64,000 nucleotides of DNA from Pullilachnospira sp963929535 (GCA_963929535.1 CAWVIZ010000011.1:124001-188000); one strand, 5' to 3'. Positions 1 through 9,231 are shown, counted from the first letter of the stretch. The notes: generated by a model not told the origin, from the sequence alone. Translations and numbers: made by a program.

Positions 1-2214
1 GGTGTGATGGATGAGCTGAGCCGGGAATACCGACAGGCGGAAACCCAGGTGGAGGCTCTGCGCCGGCAGATCGATGATCAGATGAAGAAACTGGAGATCG
101 GACAGACAGCCTACCACCGGGAGGCTTCCCGGCTGGAGTCTCTGAAGAACATTACAGAGCGGTACGACGGCTATGGAAGCAGTATCCGCCGGGTGATGGA
201 ACAGAAGGACCGGAGACCGGGGATCCACGGAGTGGTGGCGGATCTGATCAAGACAGAGAAAAAATATGAGACGGCCATTGAGACGGCGCTGGGAGGCAGC
301 ATCCAGAACATTGTCACGGACAATGAACAGACGGCCAAGCGGCTGATCGAATTTCTGAAAAAGAACAGGTACGGGAGGGCAACCTTCCTGCCCCTTACCA
401 ATATGAGAAAAAGCGGGTTTCCCAATCAGGATGCCCTGAGGGAACCGGGAGTGATCGGGGTGGCGGATACCCTGGTGGAGTCCGGGGATCAGTACAGAAC
501 TCTGCTGTCCCAGCTTCTGGGAAGGACGCTGGTGGTGGATCAGATCGACCATGCCATCGCCATCGGGAAAAAATACCGGCACACCCTGCGGATCGTGACC
601 CTGGAAGGAGAGTCCTTAAGCCCGGGAGGCTCCATGACCGGAGGCGCTTTCCGAAACAGCAGCAACCTGCTGGGGCGCCGCCGGGAGATTGAGGAGCTGG
701 AGGGCAGTGTGAAGGCTCTGGCATCGGATATGGAAGAGATGCAGAAAGCCATCGCCAAAAACCGGAAGGTGAGAAATGAACTGCGGGAAAAGCTCTCCGG
801 ACTGACGGAAACGCTCCAGAAGCATCAGCTGGAGCAGAACACCGAGAAGATCGGGATTTCCCAGGCGGAAGCCAGGATCCGGGAAATCCGTACCGGCTAT
901 GGCTCTCTGAAAATGGAGGGCCGGGAGATCGAAGCCCAGATCCAGGAAATCAAACGGAACAGCAGCTCCATCCAGGAGGAGATCAGCCGTTTCGGCCAGC
1001 AGGAGCAGGAGCAGCAGAGACTGGTGGAGGAGCAGCAGAAGCTGCTGGAGGAAAAACAGGCCCAGGAGAGTGAACGAAATGAGATTTTCGCTCAGATCGG
1101 TCTGGAGTATGCGGCTCTTGAGCAGAAACGGGCATTTCTCCGGGAGAATACGGAGCGGATCCGGCAGGAGGAAAAGAGCCTGAAAGAGGAGCTGGAGCAG
1201 ATCCTGGAATCCGGCCGGCAGGAGGATCAGGATATTTCCAAAAAGGAGGAGGATATCCGGAAGACGCAGGAGACCATCCGGGAAGCGGAGAGGATCCTTG
1301 AGGAGGATCAGGAGACGGCTGCCCGCTGCAGGCAGGAAAAGGAAGCTATGAACGCCCGGCATAAAAGCTTTTTTGCCCGGAGAGATGAGCTGTCGGAGCA
1401 GGTAAGCCTGATGGATAAAGAGTGTTTCCGGCTGAACAGCCAGAGAGAGAAGCTGGAGGAACGGCAGGATACCCAGGTGGATTATCTGTGGGAAGAATAT
1501 CAGCTGACGCCCAGCCAGGCCAGGGAATACCGGAAGGAGGAGACTCTGGACAGGGGGCAGGTCAAGAGCCGGATCGGAGAGCTGAAGGAGGAGATCCGAA
1601 AGCTGGGAAATGTGAATGTGAATGCCATTGAGGAGTATAAAGAGCTTCTGGAGCGTCATACATTTTTACATAACCAGCACCAGGATCTGGTGCAGGCCGC
1701 GGAGACACTGAAAGGGATCATAGCGGAACTGGATGAGGGCATGAGAAAGCAGTTTACAGAAAAATTCGCCCAGATCCGCCAGGAATTCGACAAGGTGTTC
1801 AAGCAGCTGTTCGGCGGAGGAAAGGGAACTCTGGAACTGATCGAGGACGAGGATATCCTGGAGGCAGGAATCCGGATCATCTCCCAGCCTCCGGGTAAAA
1901 AGCTGCAGAATATGATGCAGCTTTCCGGAGGGGAGAAGGCCCTGACGGCCATTGCCCTGCTGTTCGCTATCCAGAACCTGAAGCCATCCCCCTTCTGTCT
2001 GCTGGATGAGATCGAGGCCGCCCTGGATGATTCCAACGTCACCAGGTTTGCCCAGTACCTGCACAAGTTGACAAAAAATACACAGTTTATTATTATAACA
2101 CATAGACGCGGGACCATGAACGCGGCGGACCGTCTGTATGGTATCACCATGCAGGAGAAAGGGGTGTCCACTCTGGTTTCCGTGAATCTGATAGAGAATC
2201 AGTTGGATAAGTGA
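1..2214 (+). CDS. smc: Chromosome segregation ATPase SMC (3' part)
   Basis: The gene is cut by the left window edge; 737 codons are visible of a protein usually near 1180 residues, so the N-terminal Walker A head and first coiled coil are missing. Visible parts in order are the end of coiled coil 1, the hinge (about residues 75-220, ending in the glycine-rich LSPGGSMTGGAF), a long charged Glu/Gln-rich coiled coil (about 225-560), and the C-terminal ATPase head. The head shows the ABC signature LSGGEKALTA near residue 641 and Walker B FCLLDEIEAALDD near 665. SMC dimers with ScpA and ScpB load at parS and help individualise sister chromosomes. ftsY follows 105 bases downstream, the usual clostridial order. 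Confidence 0.96.
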   Translation, partial: GVMDELSREYRQAETQVEALRRQIDDQMKKLEIGQTAYHREASRLESLKNITERYDGYGSSIRRVMEQKDRRPGIHGVVADLIKTEKKYETAIETALGGSIQNIVTDNEQTAKRLIEFLKKNRYGRATFLPLTNMRKSGFPNQDALREPGVIGVADTLVESGDQYRTLLSQLLGRTLVVDQIDHAIAIGKKYRHTLRIVTLEGESLSPGGSMTGGAFRNSSNLLGRRREIEELEGSVKALASDMEEMQKAIAKNRKVRNELREKLSGLTETLQKHQLEQNTEKIGISQAEARIREIRTGYGSLKMEGREIEAQIQEIKRNSSSIQEEISRFGQQEQEQQRLVEEQQKLLEEKQAQESERNEIFAQIGLEYAALEQKRAFLRENTERIRQEEKSLKEELEQILESGRQEDQDISKKEEDIRKTQETIREAERILEEDQETAARCRQEKEAMNARHKSFFARRDELSEQVSLMDKECFRLNSQREKLEERQDTQVDYLWEEYQLTPSQAREYRKEETLDRGQVKSRIGELKEEIRKLGNVNVNAIEEYKELLERHTFLHNQHQDLVQAAETLKGIIAELDEGMRKQFTEKFAQIRQEFDKVFKQLFGGGKGTLELIEDEDILEAGIRIISQPPGKKLQNMMQLSGGEKALTAIALLFAIQNLKPSPFCLLDEIEAALDDSNVTRFAQYLHKLTKNTQFIIITHRRGTMNAADRLYGITMQEKGVSTLVSVNLIENQLDK

Positions 2215-2319
2215 TCCTCCGGGAAAATCCGGGAGGACGGGGCCTGATATGCTGCTGATTCCCGGGAAGATCACCGGGGAAGGCAAAGCGGCAGCGGGGA
2301 AAAGGAATGAGGAGGTCAT

Positions 2320-3264
2320 ATGGCAGAGGAAAAGAAAGGTTTTTTCAGACGGCTGGTGGACGGACTGGCAAAGACAAGGAATAACATCGTTGCGGGGATC
2401 GATTCCATCTTCAGCGGATTTTCCAGTATTGATGAGGATTTTTACGAGGAGATCGAAGAGATCCTGGTGATGGGAGATATCGGCATTTCCACCACCACGG
2501 CGATCATTGAGCGGCTGAAAAAGGAAGTGGCAGAGCGAAAGATCAAGGAGCCTTCTGAATGCAAGCAGCTGCTGATCGACAGCATCAAAGAACAGATGAA
2601 GGTGGGGGATACTGCTTATGAGTTTGAGAACCGCCGTTCGGTGGTCCTGGTGATCGGCGTCAACGGGGTGGGAAAGACCACCTCTGTGGGAAAACTGGCA
2701 GGCAAGCTGAAGGATCAGGGGAAGAAAGTGATCGTGGCCGCGGCGGATACTTTCCGGGCGGCGGCCGGGGAACAGCTCAGTGAGTGGGCTGCCAGAGCAG
2801 GCGTGGATCTGATCGGAGGACAGCAGGGAGCTGATCCGGCGTCCATCGTCTACGACGCGGTGGCTGCCGCCAAGGCCAGGAACGCGGATGTGCTGCTGTG
2901 CGATACGGCAGGACGTCTCCATAATAAGAAGAATCTGATGGAGGAGCTGCGGAAGATCTACCGGGTGCTGGAGAGGGAGTATCCGGAGGCTTATCTGGAG
3001 ACTCTGGTGGTCCTGGACGGAACCACGGGACAGAACGCCCTGGCCCAGGCCCGGCAGTTTGCCGAGGTGGCCAATGTGACGGGAATCATCCTTACCAAGC
3101 TGGACGGCACCGCCAAGGGAGGTATCGCGGTGGCGATCCAGTCGGAGCTGGATATTCCGGTGAAGTACATCGGCGTGGGGGAGAGTATCGACGACCTCCA
3201 GAAGTTTGACGCGGATCAGTTTGTGAACGCCCTGTTCGATGTGAAGAGCAAAGAGCAGGAATAG
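2320..3264 (+). CDS. ftsY: Signal recognition particle receptor FtsY
   Basis: This 314-residue SRP receptor GTPase docks ribosome-nascent chain complexes carrying Ffh to the membrane translocon. A short N-terminal region replaces the long acidic A domain of enterobacteria. The four-helix N domain (about 20-95) precedes the GTPase G domain, with P-loop GVNGVGKT near 113-120, DTAGR near 195-199 and TKLDG near 259. The ATG follows AGGAGGTCAT. Its partner ffh lies 27 kb away (30541), although the two are commonly neighbours in related genomes. Confidence 0.97.
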   Translation: MAEEKKGFFRRLVDGLAKTRNNIVAGIDSIFSGFSSIDEDFYEEIEEILVMGDIGISTTTAIIERLKKEVAERKIKEPSECKQLLIDSIKEQMKVGDTAYEFENRRSVVLVIGVNGVGKTTSVGKLAGKLKDQGKKVIVAAADTFRAAAGEQLSEWAARAGVDLIGGQQGADPASIVYDAVAAAKARNADVLLCDTAGRLHNKKNLMEELRKIYRVLEREYPEAYLETLVVLDGTTGQNALAQARQFAEVANVTGIILTKLDGTAKGGIAVAIQSELDIPVKYIGVGESIDDLQKFDADQFVNALFDVKSKEQE

Positions 3265-3310
3265 CGGTATGACAGCCGGGCTGTAAGCTTATGAAAAAGA
3301 AGAAAGAGAG

Positions 3311-4531
3311 ATGGCAGATATGTTGACATTGGATAAATTTGAAGAGGCGTCTGAGGCAGTGAAGCAGGTCACCCAGGAGACCAAGCTGATCTACAGTGAC
3401 TACTTCAGCAAAAGCACAGGAAACAAGGTGTACTTTAAGCCGGAAAACATGCAGAGAACGGGGGCGTATAAGCTGAGAGGCGCTTACTATAAGATCAGCA
3501 CCCTGTCTCCGGAGGAGAGAGATAAGGGACTGATCACGGCTTCCGCGGGCAATCACGCTCAGGGCGTGGCTTATGCGGCCAAGGCTTTCGGAGCCAGGGC
3601 AGTGATCGTGATGCCCACCACCACGCCTCTGATCAAGGTGGAGAGGACCAAAAACTACGGCGCGGAGGTGGTGCTGTACGGGGATGTCTACGATGATGCC
3701 TGTGAATATGCCCTCAATCTGGCCCAGGAGAAGGGATATACCTTCATCCATCCCTTCGACGATCTGGCGGTGGCCACCGGACAGGGAACCATTGCCATGG
3801 AGATCATCAAGGAGCTTCCGCTGGTGGACTACATTCTGGTTCCCGTGGGAGGAGGCGGGCTGGCTACAGGTGTGGCTACCCTTGCCAAGCTGCTGAATCC
3901 CAACATCAAGGTGATCGGCGTGGAGCCGGCGGGCGCCAACTGTCTGCAGGTATCCATGGATAAGGGGGAAGTGACCACCCTGCCCGCTGTGAACACCATC
4001 GCTGACGGTACTGCGGTGAAGACGCCGGGAGAGCATGTATTTCCCTATCTCCAGAAAAACCTGGACGGGATCATCACGGTGGAGGACGATGAGCTGATCG
4101 TCTGCTTTCTGGATATGGTGGAGAATCACAAGATGATCGTGGAAAATTCCGGCCTGCTGACTGTGGCGGCGCTGAAGCATCTGAACGTGAAGAACAAGAA
4201 GATCGTTTCCGTGCTGAGCGGAGGGAACATGGATGTGATCACCATGGCATCCGTGGTACAGTTGGGGCTGATCCAGAGAGACAGGATATTCACCATCTCC
4301 GTACTGCTTCCCGACCGTCCCGGCGAGCTGACCCGGGTATCCTCCATCATCGCGGAGGAGCAGGGCAATGTCATCAAGCTGGATCACAACCAGTTCTACA
4401 GCACCAACCGGAACGCGGCAGTGGAACTGAAGATCACCATGGAGGCGTTCGGAACCCAGCATAAGCAGAAGATCGTGAGCAGATTGGAGGAAGCGGGCTA
4501 TCGGCCCAAACTGGTAAGGACGGTGCTGTAA
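3311..4531 (+). CDS. ilvA: Threonine ammonia-lyase (threonine dehydratase)
   Basis: This 406-residue PLP enzyme deaminates L-threonine to 2-oxobutanoate, the entry to isoleucine synthesis or to threonine fermentation. The PLP lysine lies in the TGAYKLRGA motif near residue 53, and the phosphate-binding glycine loop GGGGLATG is near 181. A C-terminal ACT-like domain (about 328-406, starting at FTISVLLPDRPGEL) suggests amino-acid control. This length and single ACT domain match the clostridial form rather than the 514-residue biosynthetic form of E. coli with two regulatory domains. It is followed directly by a strong terminator. Whether its role is catabolic or biosynthetic cannot be told from sequence. 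Confidence 0.93.
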   Translation: MADMLTLDKFEEASEAVKQVTQETKLIYSDYFSKSTGNKVYFKPENMQRTGAYKLRGAYYKISTLSPEERDKGLITASAGNHAQGVAYAAKAFGARAVIVMPTTTPLIKVERTKNYGAEVVLYGDVYDDACEYALNLAQEKGYTFIHPFDDLAVATGQGTIAMEIIKELPLVDYILVPVGGGGLATGVATLAKLLNPNIKVIGVEPAGANCLQVSMDKGEVTTLPAVNTIADGTAVKTPGEHVFPYLQKNLDGIITVEDDELIVCFLDMVENHKMIVENSGLLTVAALKHLNVKNKKIVSVLSGGNMDVITMASVVQLGLIQRDRIFTISVLLPDRPGELTRVSSIIAEEQGNVIKLDHNQFYSTNRNAAVELKITMEAFGTQHKQKIVSRLEEAGYRPKLVRTVL

Positions 4532-4538
4532 GGAAGAG

Positions 4539-4581
4539 AGCGGGTACAGGCAGTGAAGACTGTCTGTACCCGCTTATTTTA
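4539..4581 (+). terminator. Rho-independent terminator after ilvA
   Basis: A near-perfect 16-bp stem (AGCGGGTACAGGCAGT pairing with ACTGTCTGTACCCGCT across a GAAG tetraloop) is followed by TTATTTTATTT. It closes the smc-ftsY-ilvA block. Confidence 0.93.
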
Positions 4582-4823
4582 TTTATGGAAATATTCAATT
4601 CTTTCTTAGCGAGCACGCCGATGTTCATTGCTCCGTTAAGAACATAGTCCGCTGTCGGAAGAACCGACTTCACTGTCACGTTTTTGAGCATTCAGTCCTC
4701 TTGGGATTCCGAAATCACTGCTGTTTTTCGGATACACTGGATTTCATACGGATCAGAAATCCCATTTCGTATAGGGGACCGTACAATTGGACAGGAATTA
4801 CGGTCTGATTTTATATTTACCAG

Positions 4824-4877
4824 TTGACAAACAGAGTTTTTGTTACTATACTGTACTTATATAAACAGTACAGTATA
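4824..4877 (+). promoter_or_regulatory. Sigma-A promoter with palindromic operator for the GntR-ABC operon
   Basis: TTGACA (4824-4829), a 17-base spacer and TATACT (4847-4852) form a near-consensus promoter. Overlapping the -10 is a perfect 10-bp inverted repeat, TATACTGTAC (4847-4856) and GTACAGTATA (4868-4877), separated by 11 bases. Its position suggests repression by the GntR protein encoded just downstream, as is usual for YtrA-type regulators (inference). The preceding intergenic stretch (4582-4823) holds no gene that I can recognise. Confidence 0.85.
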
Positions 4878-4955
4878 CACGGCGGCGCATCCGAAGGGAA
4901 AAAGGACGGAAAACGGCCGCTGATACAGAGGTACGCACAGAGTGAGGTGATTTAT

Positions 4956-5330
4956 TTGGAAATTATTCTAAGCAACAGTTCCGCCAAACCCATCTATGAG
5001 CAGATCTCATCACAGATCAAGGCCAAGGTGATGAGCGGCGAGCTGAAGACCGGTGACGGGCTGCCGGGGATGAGAAGTCTGGCCAGATCTCTCCACGTCA
5101 GTGTGATCACCGTCCAGCACGCATATGAGGATCTGCAGAAAGAGGGATTTATCGAGACTGTGGCGGGAAAGGGAGCGTTTGTTGCTGCGCAGAACAAAGA
5201 CTTCCTCAGAGAAGAGCAGCTTAGAATTGCAGAAGGGAAATTACAGGAAGCGGCCGATATCGGAAAGACTCACGGGATCGAGCTTTCCCGGCTGATACAG
5301 ATATTGACGTTGTTCTATGAGGAGGATTGA
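4956..5330 (+). CDS. GntR-family transcriptional regulator, YtrA subfamily
   Basis: The protein has 124 residues: an N-terminal winged helix (PIYEQISSQIKAKV to VAGKGAFVA, about residues 10-75) and a short helical tail with no effector domain. This is the size and shape of YtrA regulators, which usually control an adjacent ABC transporter. A TTG start at 4956 follows AGTGAGGTGAT and gives the family length; a start nearer 4824 is impossible because it lies in the promoter. It ends one base before the ABC ATPase start, so the genes are probably co-transcribed. Confidence 0.9.
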   Translation: MEIILSNSSAKPIYEQISSQIKAKVMSGELKTGDGLPGMRSLARSLHVSVITVQHAYEDLQKEGFIETVAGKGAFVAAQNKDFLREEQLRIAEGKLQEAADIGKTHGIELSRLIQILTLFYEED

Positions 5331-5331
5331 C

Positions 5332-6195
5332 ATGGATGCGATCATAAAGGTGGATGGGATCACCAAAAAATACAAGGAATTTACACTGGATCATGTGAGT
5401 TTTCAGGTTCCCAGGGGAATGATCCTGGGACTGATCGGGGAGAACGGGGCGGGAAAGTCCACTACGATCTCCGCGATCCTGGACCTGGTTTCCCTGGATG
5501 AGGGAAAGATTGAGGTTCTGGGGCAGGACCATCGGGAGGCGGCCAGGGAAGTAAAGGCCCGGATGGGAGTGATCATCGACGGGCTGGATCCGTACCTGAT
5601 GTACCGGCCCCAGGATGTGGAGGCAGTTATGGCCGGGATGTACGGGAGCCGATGGCAGGGGGAACAGTTCTGGAGGTATATGGATCGGTTTTCCCTTCCG
5701 CGGGACAAAAAGCTCAAGGATTACTCCAAGGGGATGCGGGTGAAGTTCAATTTCGCCGTGGCGCTTTCCCATGATCCGGAGATCCTGGTGCTGGATGAGG
5801 CCACCAGCGGGCTGGATCCGGTGATGAGGGACGAGATCCTGGAGATTCTTCAGGAATTTCTTCAGGATGAGAACCGGGCGGTGCTGATGTCCACCCATAT
5901 CACCAGTGATCTGGATAAGATTGCGGACCACATTGTACTGCTGCACCAGGGCCGGGTGATGTTCCAGAAGACGAAGGAGGAGCTGGATCTGAATTACGGA
6001 GTGCTTCACTGCGGAAGGGAGCTGTTTGAGAGTCTGGCGCCCGAGGATGTGGCTGCCTATATCCGTGACGAATATCAGTACAGGGTACTGGTGAAGAACC
6101 GGGGAGAGCTGGAGAGCCATATCCGGGATCTGACAATGGACAGAGCATCTATCGAAGACATTATGCTGTTTTATATCAAGGGGGAAAGATTATGA
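5332..6195 (+). CDS. ABC transporter ATP-binding protein
   Basis: The 287-residue ABC ATPase has Walker A GENGAGKST near residue 38, a signature region at DYSKGMRVKFN (LSGGQ variant YSKGM, typical of YtrB/BcrA-like drug or peptide exporters) and Walker B ILVLDEATSGLDP. An ATG after GGAGGATTGAC was chosen. It forms a three-gene operon with the GntR gene and the permease, and its stop overlaps the permease start. The substrate is unknown; GntR/YtrA operons often respond to cell-wall antibiotics (family knowledge). Confidence 0.92.
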   Translation: MDAIIKVDGITKKYKEFTLDHVSFQVPRGMILGLIGENGAGKSTTISAILDLVSLDEGKIEVLGQDHREAAREVKARMGVIIDGLDPYLMYRPQDVEAVMAGMYGSRWQGEQFWRYMDRFSLPRDKKLKDYSKGMRVKFNFAVALSHDPEILVLDEATSGLDPVMRDEILEILQEFLQDENRAVLMSTHITSDLDKIADHIVLLHQGRVMFQKTKEELDLNYGVLHCGRELFESLAPEDVAAYIRDEYQYRVLVKNRGELESHIRDLTMDRASIEDIMLFYIKGERL

Positions 6196-6842
6196 GAGGA
6201 TTGATCGTAGCTGACTGGCTGGCATACAGAAGGCGGATGGGGAGTGTTTCCATGTATTTCAGTTATCTGGTCTGTGTGGTTTGTTTTCTGGTGTGGCCGG
6301 AGACCATAGCGCTGTCTCTGATTACCCTGGTGATCCTTCCTATGGGGATGGCCAACCTTCCTGTGGTCCTTAAGGAGATCGATTCCGGGCAGGCCTATTG
6401 CCGATATCTTCTGACACTGCCCTGCGGAAAACGGGATATCGTGCGGGCAAGGTTTGCCGCTTCCCTGCTGGACGGACTGCAGGATATAGGGCTGGCCCTG
6501 GTGTTTATCCTGGTCCATGCAGCCTGGAAGCACATGTATTCCGGGGCGGAATATCTGCAGCTCTGGCTGGGCTGCGTGATGATCGGGATCAGCTATATGG
6601 CTGTCAATCTGCTGGTGTCGTTTGCGGGAAATGTGATGGTGAGCAGTGTTTTCTATATGATCTCTCTGCTGGCCGGCGTGGGGATCTACCTGGTGGTGTT
6701 CCTGCTGGATGTTCCGGTGGAAAGGATCCTTTCCGCATCGCCTGTGGTGCTGTGGCTGGCTGCCGGAATGGTGACTGTGGGTATCCTGACGGCGTGCTAT
6801 GGGATCTCGCTGAGAGTTTTCGGCAAAAGGTCTGTTGCCTGA
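6192..6842 (+). CDS. ABC-2 type permease-like membrane protein
   Basis: The 216-residue protein has about six hydrophobic segments and starts inside the ATPase stop codon (ATGA overlap). It begins with MRGLIVADWLAYRR, like other small ABC-2 permeases that carry a cytoplasmic N-terminus before the first membrane span. It probably forms the membrane half of the exporter with the upstream ATPase. Primary sequence is poorly conserved in this group, so the assignment rests on topology and context. Confidence 0.8.
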   Translation: MRGLIVADWLAYRRRMGSVSMYFSYLVCVVCFLVWPETIALSLITLVILPMGMANLPVVLKEIDSGQAYCRYLLTLPCGKRDIVRARFAASLLDGLQDIGLALVFILVHAAWKHMYSGAEYLQLWLGCVMIGISYMAVNLLVSFAGNVMVSSVFYMISLLAGVGIYLVVFLLDVPVERILSASPVVLWLAAGMVTVGILTACYGISLRVFGKRSVA

Positions 6843-7265
6843 TGACGGACAGTTACGATTTTTGGGTGAAATAGAACGATTGGACTGGATAATTTGGTGA
6901 AAATGTGTTATGTTAAATACATATCGATAGCAGGCTGTATCATTTTGCTTATGATCCTCTTTCCTGGCACAGAGGGGGGAAGGTACATAGAAAGATAAGG
7001 TTTGCTAAGTGCGGCGATTCAGTCTTCCGATTCCCGGCTGGGGAATATTCGGAAGGCTGAACTGTTGCTGTCAGTCACATCCTCCGCTGCAAGCGGCAGA
7101 AGATGTGATCACCCGCCGGGGCTTCCCGCTCCGTTTTCCGGCGCCAGATCGTATGCCTCAGGCATTCGGATGCGGCGCTGCTGCGGTTCACCTGTGAACA
7201 GCAGCGAAAGGATGCCCATGGAGCCTGTTTCCGGTGGGAATCAACTTTACAAGGAAGGTGAGCAA
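6843..7265 (+). promoter_or_regulatory. Structured leader of the metV-rnfC locus
   Basis: This 420-base gap has no convincing gene. Bases 7021-7204 fold by eye into four successive hairpins: 7021-7058 (10-bp stem with one wobble plus inner TTCCC/GGGAA), 7075-7108 (TCACATC/GATGTGA with inner CCGCT/AGCGG), 7141-7178 (GCGCC/GGCGC around ATGCC/GGCAT) and 7178-7204 (CTGCTG/CAGCAG around TTCAC/GTGAA). I do not recognise a known riboswitch class. The first hairpin has arms resembling the terminal repeats of the 143-bp MITE found elsewhere, so it may be a decayed copy. No clear T-run terminator is present. Confidence 0.5.
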
Positions 7266-9230
7266 TTGGAAAATTATACCAAGTATAAGCTGAAAAAGGA
7301 TGAGGAACTGGTATCCTTGCTGGCTGATAAGGACAACCTGTTCATCATTGCCTGCAACAAGTGTTTCAAGGAATTTGAGACCATCGACGAACCGGAGTGC
7401 GGGGAGTTGGAAAAGATCGCTGCCGAAAACGGCAAGACCGTTACGGGAAGCGCAAGGGTTGATTTCCTGTGCAATAAAACCCAGACAGAAAAGAAACTGC
7501 AGGATATGATCCCGGAAGGAACGGAAAATATTTTCGTGATTTCCTGTGGCCTGGGAATCCAGACTATTGCGGATCTGGCGGGGAAACCCGTATATGCGGC
7601 CAGTGATTCTCTGAACTACAGAGGATATCACGGTATGGCTCTGACAGAGCGGAAGTGTGACGCGTGCGCGCAGTGTTATCTGAATATCACCGGCGGTGTC
7701 TGTCCTATCGTTGACTGCGCCAAAAGCCTGGTCAACGGCCAGTGCGGAGGAGCCAAGAACGGAAAATGTGAAGTGGACAGCAGCAAGGACTGCGCATGGG
7801 AGAAGATCTACCGGAGACTGGAGAAGCAGGGACGTCTGGAGGAATTCCTGAACCAGCCGGTACAGCTCCGGGATTATTCCAAAGTCAATTTCAAATTTGT
7901 AAATGATTACGTGAAGTCTGTCCGTGAGAACCGTCTGGAGGGATATTACGGCGGTGTCCATCCGTCAGAGCGGAAAGAGTTCACCGAGCATCTGGCGCTT
8001 AAGAGATTCCCGGATCCCCAGGAAGTGGTGATCCCGCTGTCCATGCATGCAGGCGCTCCGGCTAATCCCGTGGTGCAGGTGGGTGACACTGTGCAGGTGG
8101 GACAGAAGATCGGCGAGGCGGCCGGGTTCATCAGCGCTCCGGTCCATTCCAGCGTCAGCGGAACGGTAACGGCCATTGAGAACCGGGGACATGCCACCAG
8201 AGGCGAGTGCCTGTCCGTGGTGATCCGGTCCGATGGAAAGAATACGCTGCATGAGTCTGTGAAGCCTCATAAGGATCTGGACAGCCTGACGCCGGATGAG
8301 ATCGTGGAGATCGTGAAGGAAGCGGGAATTGTGGGAATGGGCGGAGCCGGATTCCCCACTTCCGTGAAGCTGAAACCCGCCAAGCCGGTGGATACCATTC
8401 TGCTGAACGGCTGTGAGTGTGAGCCTCTTCTGACGGCGGATCACCGGGTGCTTCTGGAGTTCGCGGACGATGTGATCTTTGGCCTGAAGGCTATGCTGAA
8501 AGCGGTAGGCGCCGAAAAGGGCGTGATAGTCATCGAGGACAATAAGCCGGATGCCATCCAGCTGATGAAGGAAAAAACCGCGGACATCAGTAATATGGAA
8601 GTGGTGGTGGCCAGGACCAAGTATCCCCAGGGCGCTGAGAAGATGCTGATCAAGCGTGTGACGGGCAGAAAGGTTCCCAGCGGCGGACTTCCTGCAGATG
8701 TGGGCTGTGTGGTTGGAAATATCAGCACCACCAAGGCCATTGCGGACGCCATCTTAAGAGGAATGCCTCTGGTGGAGAGGGTGGTCACCGTGACCGGTGA
8801 GAGACTGAAGAATCCCGGCAACTACATTGTGAAGATCGGTACCAATACCAAAGATCTGATCGATCACTGCGGCGGCATCACCGGTGAAGGTGAGGTTACC
8901 GTTAAAGCGGGAGGACCGATGATGGGATTTGTTCTTTCCGATACCAACGTGCCCATCATGAAGGGGTCCAACGGAATCATCGCTGTGGACACGGATCACA
9001 CGGTGGAACAGCCCTGCATCAAGTGCGGACGCTGTATGGATGTGTGTCCCATGGAGCTTTCCCCCCTGTATTTCGCCAAATTCGCGGACCAGGAGAACTG
9101 GCAGGGCATGAAGGACAAGAATGTCATGGACTGCATCGAGTGCCGGTGCTGCGAGTACATCTGTTCCTCCAAGATCCCGCTGGTCAGCAAGATCAAAGCC
9201 GGAAAAAATGCAGTAAGGGGGATGAAGTGA
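7266..9230 (+). CDS. MetV-RnfC2 fusion, electron-input subunit of methylene-THF reductase
   Basis: The 654-residue protein has two parts. Residues 1-215 are a MetV-like cysteine-rich domain (ACNKCF, then CDACAQC, GGVCPIVDCAKS and GQCGG motifs). Residues 216-654 resemble RnfC: a barrel-sandwich segment, the flavin/NADH region GMGGAGFPTSVKL, and two 4Fe-4S motifs at residue 584 (CIKCGRCMDVCP) and 623 (CIECRCCEYICSS). In acetogens such as Acetobacterium woodii, MetF, MetV and RnfC2 are separate subunits that pass NADH electrons to methylene-THF. A TTG start at 7266 after AAGGAAGGTGAG is chosen because it aligns with the MetV paralogue downstream; the open frame back to 7002 is a hairpin-rich leader. 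Confidence 0.88.
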   Translation: MENYTKYKLKKDEELVSLLADKDNLFIIACNKCFKEFETIDEPECGELEKIAAENGKTVTGSARVDFLCNKTQTEKKLQDMIPEGTENIFVISCGLGIQTIADLAGKPVYAASDSLNYRGYHGMALTERKCDACAQCYLNITGGVCPIVDCAKSLVNGQCGGAKNGKCEVDSSKDCAWEKIYRRLEKQGRLEEFLNQPVQLRDYSKVNFKFVNDYVKSVRENRLEGYYGGVHPSERKEFTEHLALKRFPDPQEVVIPLSMHAGAPANPVVQVGDTVQVGQKIGEAAGFISAPVHSSVSGTVTAIENRGHATRGECLSVVIRSDGKNTLHESVKPHKDLDSLTPDEIVEIVKEAGIVGMGGAGFPTSVKLKPAKPVDTILLNGCECEPLLTADHRVLLEFADDVIFGLKAMLKAVGAEKGVIVIEDNKPDAIQLMKEKTADISNMEVVVARTKYPQGAEKMLIKRVTGRKVPSGGLPADVGCVVGNISTTKAIADAILRGMPLVERVVTVTGERLKNPGNYIVKIGTNTKDLIDHCGGITGEGEVTVKAGGPMMGFVLSDTNVPIMKGSNGIIAVDTDHTVEQPCIKCGRCMDVCPMELSPLYFAKFADQENWQGMKDKNVMDCIECRCCEYICSSKIPLVSKIKAGKNAVRGMK

Positions 9231-9231
9231 T

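Noticed and set aside
616..1659. 347-codon minus-strand open frame across smc
   Set aside because: It is a shadow of the coiled-coil codons (CAG, GAG and CTG reversed to Leu and Phe); it has no ribosome site and reads as low-complexity leucine-rich sequence.
4434..4691. 85-codon minus-strand frame with a plausible start (MLKNVTVKSVLPTADYVL)
   Set aside because: The first 38 codons look protein-like, but it then runs through the ilvA terminator and into ilvA. I cannot match it to a family, so it is at most a gene fragment.
7002..7265. N-terminal extension of the MetV-RnfC gene
   Set aside because: The extension is hairpin leader with no ribosome site, and the paralogue at 9232 starts at the equivalent of the TTG codon.
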